NCBI RefSeq assembly: GCF_008085905.1
Contig: NZ_VSFF01000001.1
Location: 795,009-859,008, forward strand
Length of the DNA: 64,000 nt
From: Actinomadura syzygii
GTDB lineage: Bacteria > Actinomycetota > Actinomycetes > Streptosporangiales > Streptosporangiaceae
Direction of reading: 5' to 3'
In this document: positions 24,449 through 31,933 of the stretch, in pieces
How positions within the stretch are numbered: position 1 is the first letter of the stretch
Layout: each line of letters begins with the position of its first letter
Translations under genes and position numbers: made by a program
Notes under the pieces: model-generated
The model's input: only the letters and a program-made list of their open reading frames with translations
Database searches by the model: none
Told to the model about the DNA's origin: nothing

Positions 24449-24655
24449 TCAGGACGTCAACTGGTATCCGGCTTCCTCGACCGCGCCCTTGACCTGGGCG
24501 TCGTCGAGGGGCGCGTCGCTCGTCACGGTGACCTTGCCGGTCGGCAGGTCGACGTCGACGCCGGTCACGCCCGCGATCTGCTCGACCTCCTCCGTGACGG
24601 AGCTGACGCAGTGGCCGCAGGTCATCCCGGTGACGGTGTAGGTGGCGGTGCTCAT
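24449..24655 (-). CDS. copZ: CopZ-like copper chaperone (single HMA domain)
   Basis: The 68-residue protein is a single ferredoxin-like heavy-metal-associated domain with the Cu(I) motif GMTCGHC and the usual ending [10 protein letters not shown]. CopZ proteins carry Cu(I) in the cytoplasm to CopA. ATG 24655 is used because the extension to 24733 runs through a CsoR-like box. It is the first gene of the copper operon. Confidence 0.92.
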   Translation of the reverse strand: MSTATYTVTGMTCGHCVSSVTEEVEQIAGVTGVDVDLPTGKVTVTSDAPLDDAQVKGAVEEAGYQLTS

Positions 24656-24675
24656 CTGGCGTCTCCCTGTCGTTG

Positions 24676-24692
24676 GTACCCCTGGGGGGTAT
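24676..24692. promoter_or_regulatory. CsoR-like operator 1
   Basis: GTACCCCTGGGGGGTAT is a GC-rich dyad framed by TA steps (TACCCC...GGGGTA), like the CsoR boxes of Streptomyces and Mycobacterium copper operons. It lies 21 bp before copZ. No csoR gene is in the window. Confidence 0.7.
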
Positions 24693-24731
24693 CTCGTGCC
24701 CGTCATGCTGCCATAACGTCTCGACTCTCGC

Positions 24732-24753
24732 AACCCCTACCCCCTAGGGGTTA
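24732..24753. promoter_or_regulatory. CsoR-like operator 2
   Basis: AACCCCTA (24732-24739) and TAGGGGTT (24745-24752) form a perfect dyad with a 5-nt centre, and TACCCCCTAGGGGTTA (24738-24753) matches the CsoR pattern. The second site, 56 bp upstream of the first, could serve a distal promoter or cooperative binding. Confidence 0.65.
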
Positions 24754-24852
24754 TTTCGAGATCCGGGTCACATGTCCGGATCCGTCCGGACGTGGGGTCC
24801 CGCATGGCGCGCACCGCCCCGCGACGATTACCAGCGGGTCGTTACGCGGAAG

Positions 24853-25003
24853 TTATCCACACCCTGTGTGACCGCCGGTTCCCCCGCCGCCCCGGCGTTC
24901 TGTGGCGATTCGTCGAGGTATCGACGCTGAAAACGCCCGCCGCCCCGGCGGATCCGACGTTGTGCACAAGGTTTTCCACAGGCTTCCACAGCCCTGTGGA
25001 CGA
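24853..25003. promoter_or_regulatory. Cluster of DnaA-box-like 9-mers in a 409-bp non-coding gap
   Basis: In the gap 24656-25065 I see no gene. Besides the CsoR-like sites it holds TTATCCACA (24853-24861, a perfect consensus DnaA box), TTGTGCACA (24960-24968), TTTTCCACA (24972-24980), GCTTCCACA (24982-24990) and TGTGGACGA (24995-25003, reverse TCGTCCACA). Most are one mismatch from TT(A/G)TCCACA. No dnaA or dnaN is near, so this is not the chromosomal origin. A DnaA-titration or regulatory site is possible. Confidence 0.5.
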
Positions 25004-25065
25004 GCATACGACCCACCTTCGAGGCCCTCTCACCGGCACCCCGGAACGTCGCCGATACTGAGGTC

Positions 25066-25929
25066 ATGCCCGAACTTCCTGAGGTGGAGGCGCTGGCGGG
25101 GTTCCTGCGGGAGCGCGTCGTCGGACACGCGATCGCCCGCGTCGATGTTCTCGCCATCTCCGCGCTGAAGACCTACGACCCGCCGATCACTGCGCTCGGC
25201 GGGCTGACCGTCACCGGCGCGGCCCGGTACGGCAAGTTCCTCGACCTCGACGTCGACGGCGTGCACCTCGTGATCCACCTCGCCCGCGCGGGCTGGCTGC
25301 GCTGGCGGGACGAGATCCCCGCGCGGCCCGTCCGGCCCGGCGGCAAGAACCCGCTCGCGGTGCGCGTCCACCTGGACGACGGCTCCGGCTTCGACCTCAC
25401 CGAGGCCGGGACGAAGAAGGGCCTCGCGGTGTACGTCGTCCGCGACCCGGCGGACGTGCCGGGGGTGGCGTCGCTCGGGCCCGACCCGCTGGACGACTCG
25501 TTCACCCCGGAGGCGCTCGGCGCGCTCCTCCAGGGCAAGCGCACGCAGGTCAAGGGCCTGCTGCGGGACCAGCGGGTGATCGCCGGGATCGGCAACGCCT
25601 ACTCCGACGAGGTCCTGCACGTCGCGAAGATGTCCCCGTTCAAGCTCGCGTCCACGCTGACGGACGACGACGTCGCCGTCCTGCACGAGGCCATCGTCGG
25701 CACGCTGCGCGCCGCGGTGGAGCGGTCGCACGGGTTGGAGGCGCAGGACCTCAAGGGCGAGAAGAAGACCGGCCTGCGGGTGCACGGGAAGACCGGGGAG
25801 AAGTGCCCGGTGTGCGGCGACACGGTCCGCGAGGTGTCGTTCGCGGACTCGTCCCTCCAGTACTGCCCGACGTGCCAGACGGGCGGCAAGCCGCTCGCCG
25901 ACCGCCGCATGTCCCGCCTGCTGAAGTAG
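25066..25929 (+). CDS. Fpg/Nei-family DNA glycosylase
   Basis: The 287-residue protein starts MPELPEVEALAGF, giving the catalytic Pro2 and Glu3 of the bifunctional DNA glycosylase/AP lyase family. A Lys in RYGKFLDLDV corresponds to the conserved beta-hairpin Lys. The helix-two-turn-helix is QRVIAGIGNAYSDEVLHVAK, and the C-terminal zinc finger is CPVC...CPTC. It excises oxidised bases. Sequence alone does not decide Fpg against Nei specificity. GATACT lies 6 nt before the ATG, possibly a leaderless start. The DnaA-box-like cluster is just upstream. Confidence 0.9.
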   Translation: MPELPEVEALAGFLRERVVGHAIARVDVLAISALKTYDPPITALGGLTVTGAARYGKFLDLDVDGVHLVIHLARAGWLRWRDEIPARPVRPGGKNPLAVRVHLDDGSGFDLTEAGTKKGLAVYVVRDPADVPGVASLGPDPLDDSFTPEALGALLQGKRTQVKGLLRDQRVIAGIGNAYSDEVLHVAKMSPFKLASTLTDDDVAVLHEAIVGTLRAAVERSHGLEAQDLKGEKKTGLRVHGKTGEKCPVCGDTVREVSFADSSLQYCPTCQTGGKPLADRRMSRLLK

Positions 25930-26038
25930 CGGCCCTTCGGCGGGTCGCGGGAATTCGGCGGAAAGCACGCGAGACCGGGTGATCAAGCGGCGTATCGTGA
26001 CGCGGAGATCACGCTCTCCGTCGCGTCCAGGAGCCGCC

Positions 26039-26908
26039 ATGGGCTACCCGCCCCCTCCCGCGCAGCCCGGTCCGGGTGGCCCCTACCCGCCTGGATACGG
26101 CCCGCCGCCCGCCCCCGGCTACGGCCCGCCGAACGGTTACCCGCAGCAGGGCGCGCCTCCGGTTCCGCAGCAGGGTTACCCGCCCCAGCAGGGCTACCCG
26201 CCGCAGCAGAGCGGCTACCCGCCCCAGCAGGCCGGGTATCCGCCTCAGCAGGGCGGGTATCCCGCGCCGCAGGCCGCGCAGGCGCCGCCGCAGCCGCAGC
26301 AGGACGTCGACCTGTACGGGTCTCCGATCCTCGTCTACGACCAGCCCGCGCAGTTCTTCTCGACCGAGGCGAACTACACGATCTGGCACCCGCAGGGTCA
26401 GCCCGCCGCCTACGTCCGGGAGGAGGGCGTCAGCGGGGCCAAGAAGGCGCTGCGCGTCGTCGCCCAGGGCAGCCAGACCAAGGCGGAGCGGAAGCTGTCG
26501 ATCCTCCGTCCGGACGGCATGCCGTACTTCCTGTTCTACAAGCCGTACGGGTTCATGGGCACGCCCAAGATGCAGGTGCTGACGCCGCAGGGCGGGCTGA
26601 TCGGGCACCTGCGCAAGCGGGCGATGCGCGGCTGGGAGATCCTCGACCCGTACGAGCGGCAGCTCGGCTACTACGAACTGCTGAGCGGACGGATCACCGA
26701 CTGGCAGCAGCAGGAGATCGCGCGCATCCAGCGCGGCTTCGCGGGGATGGGCGAGTTCATCTCGCAGATGTTCACGGGCGCGGACCGGTACGTGCTCCGG
26801 ATGCACGTCCAGTTGCAGGAGCCGATGCGGACCCTCGTGCTGGCCTGCCCGCTCGCCTTCGACACGGCCGTCTCGCAGAACCGCAGCCTCGGCGGCTTCC
26901 TCACCTAG
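26039..26908 (+). CDS. Pro/Gln/Tyr-rich LURP/scramblase-like protein
   Basis: The 289-residue protein has a low-complexity N-terminal third (about 1-85, repeated GYPPQQ units) and a C-terminal domain of about 190 residues. The domain contains YTIWHPQGQPAAYVREEG, LRVVAQGSQTKAERKLSILR and YELLSGRITDWQQQEI, resembling the Tubby/LURP/phospholipid-scramblase fold. AGGAG lies 6 nt before ATG 26039. The GYPPQQ repeat probably gives a disordered, possibly phase-separating tail. There is no signal peptide. Function is unknown, and membrane or phospholipid association is a guess from the fold. Confidence 0.65.
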   Translation: MGYPPPPAQPGPGGPYPPGYGPPPAPGYGPPNGYPQQGAPPVPQQGYPPQQGYPPQQSGYPPQQAGYPPQQGGYPAPQAAQAPPQPQQDVDLYGSPILVYDQPAQFFSTEANYTIWHPQGQPAAYVREEGVSGAKKALRVVAQGSQTKAERKLSILRPDGMPYFLFYKPYGFMGTPKMQVLTPQGGLIGHLRKRAMRGWEILDPYERQLGYYELLSGRITDWQQQEIARIQRGFAGMGEFISQMFTGADRYVLRMHVQLQEPMRTLVLACPLAFDTAVSQNRSLGGFLT

Positions 26909-26917
26909 AACGGATAG

Positions 26918-26941
26918 GGCCCCGGCGTCGCCGCCGGGGCC
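26918..26941 (+). terminator. Terminator hairpin
   Basis: A perfect 10-bp stem GGCCCCGGCG (26918-26927) / CGCCGGGGCC (26932-26941) with loop TCGC lies 9 nt after the LURP-like stop. Confidence 0.75.
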
Positions 26942-26998
26942 GGTGGGGAGCTTCCTGGTCGGTTCTCCGTTGGACGAGCCAGAACGGGGAAGGCTCGC

Positions 26999-27460
26999 TC
27001 AGCGGACCTTCGGGACGTTCCCAAAGAGCGGCGCGATCTGCGTCCAGCGATGGAGATCGCAGCCGTTGTCCCTGGTGAACTTGGTGTCGATCTCCTTGCC
27101 GTTCCAGGTGCCCTTGACCGTGGCGATCTCAGGACCGCCGTAGATCTGCGTGCACACCTGGTCCTTGGAAATGGGTTTGAACGGGTCCTTGGCCTTGGCG
27201 ATCGCCGCGCAGGCGTCGGCGGCCTTGGGAAGGTCGCCGCCCGTCGGGTCGCACTTCAGCGTCCAGGACTTGGCGGGTGCCTCCTTCGAGGCTTTCACCT
27301 TCACGGTGAGGGTGTTCGCCGACGTGCCCGAGGGCTGCACGGACGTGGTGCCCGAGGGCTTGCCGGCGGACGGTCCGTTTGCCTGTTCGTCGCCGCAGGC
27401 CCCGAGGGCCAGGACCAAGGTCAGCCCGGGCGCGGCGTAAAGGAGCGTCCGATACCGCAT
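26999..27460 (-). CDS. SSI-like protease-inhibitor lipoprotein
   Basis: The 153-residue protein has a lipoprotein signal with lipobox LALGAC (Cys near residue 22), a Ser/Thr/Pro linker and a C-terminal domain of about 95 residues of the Streptomyces subtilisin inhibitor family. Diagnostic parts are SWTLKCDPTGGDLPKAADAC, VCTQIYGGPEIATVKGTWNG and FTRDNGCDLHRW. Four Cys are placed for the two SSI disulfides. Aligning CTQIY with the SSI reactive loop puts Gln at P1. Classical SSIs are freely secreted; this one would be membrane-anchored on the outer face. Its start is 46 nt from the divergent rhodanese gene. Confidence 0.85.
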   Translation of the reverse strand: MRYRTLLYAAPGLTLVLALGACGDEQANGPSAGKPSGTTSVQPSGTSANTLTVKVKASKEAPAKSWTLKCDPTGGDLPKAADACAAIAKAKDPFKPISKDQVCTQIYGGPEIATVKGTWNGKEIDTKFTRDNGCDLHRWTQIAPLFGNVPKVR

Positions 27461-27506
27461 GCGTGATTCGACGCAGGGGGGCTTCGCGCGGTTCCATGGG
27501 GGTGTG

Positions 27507-27842
27507 ATGAATTTCGGGGAAGACGTGCCGGCCGTGGGGGCCGCCGACGTGCCGCAGGACGGCTACCTGCTGGACGTCCGGGAACAGGGCGAGTGGGACG
27601 CGGGTCACGCGCCCTCGGCGGTCCACATCCCCATGGGGCAGCTCGGCGACCGCGCCGGGGAGGTCCCCCGGGACCGGGAGGTCTTCGTGATCTGCCGGTC
27701 GGGCCAGCGGTCCGCGCAGGTGACGGTGGCGCTGAACCAGGCGGGGTGGCTGGCCCGGAACGTCGACGGCGGCATGAAGGGCTGGGCCGAGGCGGGACGT
27801 CCGATGGAGGGCGGCGGCGAGGGGCGCCCGTACGTGGCCTGA
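27507..27842 (+). CDS. Rhodanese-like domain protein
   Basis: This 111-residue single-domain rhodanese has LLDVREQGEWDAGHAPSAVH and the active-site loop FVICRSGQRSAQV, whose Cys would carry the persulfide. The C terminus is short. Such proteins transfer sulfane sulfur in the cytoplasm. ATG 27507 is preferred to 27459 because the shorter protein starts at the usual domain edge and GGGGG precedes it. No sulfur-pathway gene adjoins it, although the riboswitch-controlled HMP transporter follows at 28075. Confidence 0.85.
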   Translation: MNFGEDVPAVGAADVPQDGYLLDVREQGEWDAGHAPSAVHIPMGQLGDRAGEVPRDREVFVICRSGQRSAQVTVALNQAGWLARNVDGGMKGWAEAGRPMEGGGEGRPYVA

Positions 27843-27970
27843 CCCGCGCCGATCGCCCGCCCGTCCGGCCCGGCATGTCCGATCTTTAGTGATCCATGCC
27901 CTTTTGGTGATGGCCGGGCGGTTGTACTATCGGTGCCGGTCGACCGGCTGGTCGGCCGTGTATCGATGAA

Positions 27971-28064
27971 CCGCGGGAGCTCGGGCCAGAGCCGGGCTGA
28001 GAGGGCGGCCTTCACGGCGTCGCCGACCGCATGAACCTGTCCGGGTAATGCCGGCGTAGGGAGC
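27971..28064 (+). promoter_or_regulatory. TPP riboswitch (THI element)
   Basis: The conserved core is plain: GGGCTGAGAGGGC (27993-28005), ACCGCATGAACCTG (28026-28039) and GGGTAATGCCGGCGTAGGGAG (28043-28063). GAAC/GTTC flanks (27968-27971 and 28069-28072) can close the P1 stem. A plausible promoter has -10 TACTAT at 27925-27930. The conserved GTAGGGAG end is also the only ribosome-site-like sequence before the TTG start at 28075. That suggests TPP binding hides the ribosome site. Confidence 0.93.
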
Positions 28065-28074
28065 GTGCGTTCGC

Positions 28075-29409
28075 TTGACGTCCGATGTGGAAAAGCGTCC
28101 CGTCGCCGAGGTTCCGTTCACTCTCGACGAGCCCGCGCCCAAGGTGCTCGGCTTCTGGGACCAGGGCGCCTTCTGGGCGAACCTCGGGGTCAGCCTGCTG
28201 GCGTTCTCCGGGGCCTACACCGTCCTCGCGCCGGACGGCGCGGGCCGCCCGACCCTCTCGATCGCGGCGGGCATCGTCGCGATGTCGGTGGGAACGGCCC
28301 TCGGCGGGCTGATGCTCGGCCTCGCGGCCGTGCCCGGCGCGCGTACCGGCCAGCCCGCGATGGTGCTGCTCCGCGGCCTGTTCGGGGCGCGGCTGTCGTA
28401 CGCGCCGACCGTGCTGAACATCGCGCAGCTCATCGGCTGGGGGACGTTCGAACTGATCGTCATCGCGGACGCCGCCCGCGAGCTGTGGGACGGCGTCCCG
28501 CGCTGGGGCTACGTGATCGCGGCGGGCGCGATCACGACCGTGCTGACCGTCTGGCCACTCGGCTCCGTCCGGTTGCTGCGCCGATATGTCACGGTCGCCG
28601 TGGCGATAGCACTCGTGTACTTCTACGTACAGCTCCTCCGCGAGCCGCTGCCCGACCTGACGCGGGGCTCGTGGGGCGGCTTCTGGATCGGGGCGGACGC
28701 GGCCCTCGCCGTGTCGATCTCCTGGGTGCCGGTCGCCGCCGACTACACCCGCCACTCCCGGACGGAGCGCGCCGCGTTCGGCGCCGCGGCGGTCGGGTAC
28801 TCGGTCACGCAGATCGTCGCCTACGTCCTCGGGCTGCTGGCGCTGGCGCTGGTCGCGGGAGACCCGACGCGGGCTTTCGACCCGTTCCTGAACGTGTCGC
28901 TCGGCGTGGTCTTCTTCGCGATCTTCGTGCTGCGGGAGGCGGACCAGTCGTTCGCCGACACCTACTCGACGGCCGTGTCGATCCAGAACCTCGTGCCGCG
29001 CGCGGACCGGCGGGTGCTGAGCGTCGCGCTCGGCGTCGGCGTCACGGTGCTCGCGCTCGTCCTCGACATCAACGACTACGCGAGCTTCCTCACACTGATC
29101 GGGTCGGTGTTCGTGCCGATGCTCGGGGTGCTCGCGGCCGACTTCTTCCTCGGCCGCCGACACCGGACGGACGGCTGGGACGTGTCCCGGACGGCCCCGT
29201 CCCGGTGGAGCATGATCGCCGCGTGGGCCGCCGGGTTCGCCGTCTACCAGCTCATCAACCCCGGCACGGTGGGGCGTTGGGCCGGGTTCTGGCGGGACGT
29301 CCAGGACGCGCTGCACTTCACCGCGCAGAGCTGGATGAGCGCGTCGCTGCTGTCGTTCCTGGTCGCCGGGCTCGCGGCCCTTCTGGCCGGACGACTGACC
29401 GGGCGCTAG
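28075..29409 (+). CDS. cytX: NCS1-family hydroxymethylpyrimidine transporter (CytX-like)
   Basis: The 444-residue protein has about twelve membrane helices and the NCS1 (purine-cytosine permease) pattern, with GFWDQGAFWANLGVSLLAF in helix 1 and VPVAADYTRHSR mid-protein. The TPP riboswitch directly upstream identifies the subgroup that imports the thiamine precursor HMP. The start is TTG 28075, the first in-frame start after the riboswitch ribosome site; GTG 28087 is the alternative. TenA at 17439 would generate the same pyrimidine from degraded thiamine. Substrate assignment rests on the riboswitch. Confidence 0.88.
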   Translation: MTSDVEKRPVAEVPFTLDEPAPKVLGFWDQGAFWANLGVSLLAFSGAYTVLAPDGAGRPTLSIAAGIVAMSVGTALGGLMLGLAAVPGARTGQPAMVLLRGLFGARLSYAPTVLNIAQLIGWGTFELIVIADAARELWDGVPRWGYVIAAGAITTVLTVWPLGSVRLLRRYVTVAVAIALVYFYVQLLREPLPDLTRGSWGGFWIGADAALAVSISWVPVAADYTRHSRTERAAFGAAAVGYSVTQIVAYVLGLLALALVAGDPTRAFDPFLNVSLGVVFFAIFVLREADQSFADTYSTAVSIQNLVPRADRRVLSVALGVGVTVLALVLDINDYASFLTLIGSVFVPMLGVLAADFFLGRRHRTDGWDVSRTAPSRWSMIAAWAAGFAVYQLINPGTVGRWAGFWRDVQDALHFTAQSWMSASLLSFLVAGLAALLAGRLTGR

Positions 29410-29430
29410 CCTTACCAAGAAGTAAGGTTT
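29410..29430 (+). terminator. Short terminator hairpin after cytX
   Basis: CCTTAC (29410-29415) pairs with GTAAGG (29422-29427) around CAAGAA, followed by TTTCCGTTTG. It is a weak stem with a T-rich tail. Confidence 0.5.
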
Positions 29431-29502
29431 CCGTTTGTGCAGGGTTGCCGTGGAAAGTTTCGGCGTAAGTTACCCGGCGCTCGGACGGAGTCCGGTGGCA
29501 CG

Positions 29503-31524
29503 ATGACAGGCGTGCACCACCACGTCCACGATCCGATCGCGCGGGCCGTCATCGAGAGCGCCGCCGACGCCATCGTGGCCGTGGACCAGCGGCACCGGGT
29601 CACCGTGTGGAACCCGGCCGCCGAGCGCATGTTCGGCTGGACCGCCAAGGAGATGGTCGGGCGGGTGCCGCCGATCGTCCCCGACGAGCTGACGGCCGAG
29701 CACAACGCCGTCCAGGAACGGCTGCTCACCCGCCGCGCGGGCGACGGACCCGGCGAGGGCCCCGAGAGCGGGCAGATCTCGATCGCGACCCGCCGCTTCC
29801 ACCGGGACGGGCGGCTGATCGACGTCCGGATCGACACGAGCCTGCTGCGCGACCCGGCCGGGACGCCGCTCGGCTGGGTCGGCGTGTACCACCCCGTCGA
29901 CGAGGACGAGATCGTCCAGCACCACATGACCGAGCGGGCGCGGCTCGTCCGGCGGCTGAACGACATCGTCGCCGACCTGAACGCCGAGCTCGACCTCGCC
30001 GTCGTGCTCGACCGGATCACCGCCGCGCTGATCGAGCTGACCGGCGCGGACGCGGGCGGCTTCGTCCGGATCGAGGGCGACCGGCTGCGCCTGGTGAACA
30101 TGTCCGGGCTGCCCGAGCACATGCGCGGACGGTCCGCCGACCTGCGCACCAGCCTGGTCGGCGAGCTGCTGCGGTCCGGCAAGACGGTCAAGCTCGCGAC
30201 CGGGCAGCGGCGGCTCGGCGACCTGATCTGGTCCGAGCTGCCCGGCCTGCACACGATCGCGCTCGGCCTGTCGTACCTGCAGAACCGGCCGTACGGCGCG
30301 CTGTACGCGCTGTTCTCCGGGCGCAAGGTCGGGCACACCGAGCTGGAGCTGCTGGAGCTGCTCGCCGGGCACGCGGGCGTCGCGGTCGGCAACGCCGTCG
30401 CGTACGCGGAGGTCGTCCGGCAGCGGGCGCACGAGCGCGCGGTGATCGACTCCAGCGCGGACGGCATCGCGGTGCTGGACCACGACCTCGTCGTCCGGCA
30501 GTGGAACCCGGCGGCGCACGCGCTGACCGGCGTCCCGCCGGGCGACGCGATCGGCCGCCCGCTGCCGTTCGACATGCCCGCGCTCGGGGAGATGCTGACG
30601 TTCCGGCTGGAGTCGGGGACGTGGCTGAACGTCCTCGCCGCCGAGATCGAGGAGACGGGCGAGCTGGTGGTCGACTTCCGCGACGTGTCCGAGGCGAAGG
30701 CGCTGGAGGAGGCGAAGGACCTGTTCCTCGCCACCACGAGCCACGAGCTGCGCACGCCGATCACGGTCGTGCAGGGGTTCGCGTCCACGCTGGTCAACCG
30801 GTGGGACGAGCTGACCGACGAGGACCGCCGCGCCGCCGTCGCGACGATCGCCGAGCGCGCCCAGTCCCTCGGCCGGCTGGTCGAGCACCTGCTGCTCGGC
30901 TCCCGCGCGGGCGCGGACGAGCTGACCGTCACGATCGAGTCGTTCGACCTGTCGCGGGTGGTGGAGGGCGTGGTCGCGGGGTTCAGGTCGCTGTCGCCGC
31001 TGCACCGGGTGGAGCTGGAGATCGCGCCCGACCTGCCCGAATGCCGGGGCGACGCGATGGCGACCGACATCGTCCTCGGGCAGTTGCTGGAGAACGCCTT
31101 CAAGTACTCGCCGGACGGCGGGACGGTCACCGTCCGGGCGCTGCGCGAGGGCGCCGACATCGTGGTGACGGTCGCGGACGAGGGAATCGGCATCCCGCCG
31201 GGCGACCACGAGCGGATCTTCGAGCGGTTCGTCCAGGGCGAGACCGGGGACCGGCGGCGCTTCGGCGGCATCGGGCTCGGCCTCTACATCGTGAAGCGGT
31301 TGACCGAGGCGCAGGGCGGGACGATCTCCGCCCTCCCGGCCGGAGCCGGGAAAAGTGAGGCATCTCACACAGGCGCGTCGCGACCGGGCGGTGGGACCGG
31401 TCCAGAGCCGGGCGCGTCCCGGGCGGGCGCGCTGCTGCGCTCCCCGCACGGCCGCGGACCCGCAGGTGGTGCGCGTGCGGGAGAGGGGACGTGCATGCGG
31501 CTCGTCCTCCGCGCGGCGGACTGA
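29503..31524 (+). CDS. Soluble PAS-GAF-PAS sensor histidine kinase
   Basis: The 673-residue cytoplasmic kinase has no membrane helix. It has PAS 1 (about 10-125, AADAIVAVDQRHRVTVWNP), a GAF domain (about 150-300), PAS 2 (about 305-400, SSADGIAVLDHDLVVRQWNP), an H-box ATTSHELRTPITVV with His414, and an HATPase domain. The HATPase shows LLENAFKYSP, DEGIGIPP and FGGIGLGLYIVKRL. The last 60 residues (from about 614, SALPAGAGKSEAS) do not look like the normal final strand, and their third-position GC is visibly lower than the rest. No response regulator adjoins it; an RsbW-like ATPase follows. ATG 29503 is preceded by GGAG. Confidence 0.88.
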   Translation: MTGVHHHVHDPIARAVIESAADAIVAVDQRHRVTVWNPAAERMFGWTAKEMVGRVPPIVPDELTAEHNAVQERLLTRRAGDGPGEGPESGQISIATRRFHRDGRLIDVRIDTSLLRDPAGTPLGWVGVYHPVDEDEIVQHHMTERARLVRRLNDIVADLNAELDLAVVLDRITAALIELTGADAGGFVRIEGDRLRLVNMSGLPEHMRGRSADLRTSLVGELLRSGKTVKLATGQRRLGDLIWSELPGLHTIALGLSYLQNRPYGALYALFSGRKVGHTELELLELLAGHAGVAVGNAVAYAEVVRQRAHERAVIDSSADGIAVLDHDLVVRQWNPAAHALTGVPPGDAIGRPLPFDMPALGEMLTFRLESGTWLNVLAAEIEETGELVVDFRDVSEAKALEEAKDLFLATTSHELRTPITVVQGFASTLVNRWDELTDEDRRAAVATIAERAQSLGRLVEHLLLGSRAGADELTVTIESFDLSRVVEGVVAGFRSLSPLHRVELEIAPDLPECRGDAMATDIVLGQLLENAFKYSPDGGTVTVRALREGADIVVTVADEGIGIPPGDHERIFERFVQGETGDRRRFGGIGLGLYIVKRLTEAQGGTISALPAGAGKSEASHTGASRPGGGTGPEPGASRAGALLRSPHGRGPAGGARAGEGTCMRLVLRAAD

Positions 31525-31797
31525 TGGACCCCCGGGACGACTCCGCCCAAGCGTGATCATGAGCGCCATTTTGGTTACTCACCGTGACGACAGGGGCTTG
31601 TGCGCGGCGCGGTGAGACCGGCATGACCAGGGCGTTCCGTGGTCTCGACGGATGGCAGGCTGGGCCCGTGTGGGAAAGTGCTGTGGCTGCGCGGTGTGAT
31701 GGACGAAACGCGCGCGCGAGGAGTAAATCCGCCGTTGGCTGGATAGATCCTTGATGGTCGCCGTTCGTGACGAGACTCCGATCCGGAGGTGATCACC

Positions 31798-31917
31798 GTG
31801 ACCGGATGGCCGGTGACTCGTTGTGCAGGTGGCAAACTGAACCGTTCGGGTTTCCGGTCCAGACCTACAGGGCATTTCGGTCGTACCGGAAAGCGACGGC
31901 GGGACTCGTCCGAGTGA
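31798..31917 (+). CDS. Candidate 39-residue small ORF with near-perfect ribosome site
   Basis: The 409-bp gap 31525-31933 holds no recognised gene. Within it GGAGGTGATC (31785-31794) matches the full anti-16S sequence and lies 8 nt before GTG 31798. This opens a 39-codon ORF starting MTGWPVTRCAGGKLNRSGFR and ending in a basic stretch (TGKRRRDSSE). It stops 16 nt before the RsbW-like gene, so it could be a leader or a real small basic protein. Codon third positions are less GC-biased than in the neighbours, which argues against strong coding selection. Confidence 0.35.
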   Translation: MTGWPVTRCAGGKLNRSGFRSRPTGHFGRTGKRRRDSSE

Positions 31918-31933
31918 ACGGAACCACGGGGAG

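Noticed and set aside
24853..25003. Chromosomal origin of replication
   Set aside because: No dnaA, dnaN, gyrB or rpmH nearby and too few boxes for an actinobacterial oriC.
27459..27506. Upstream start for the rhodanese
   Set aside because: It would overlap the divergent lipoprotein start and adds residues not typical of the family.
29607..31358. 583-codon ORF in another frame of the histidine kinase
   Set aside because: Arg/Pro-rich shadow with no domain; kinase motifs are all in the 29503 frame.
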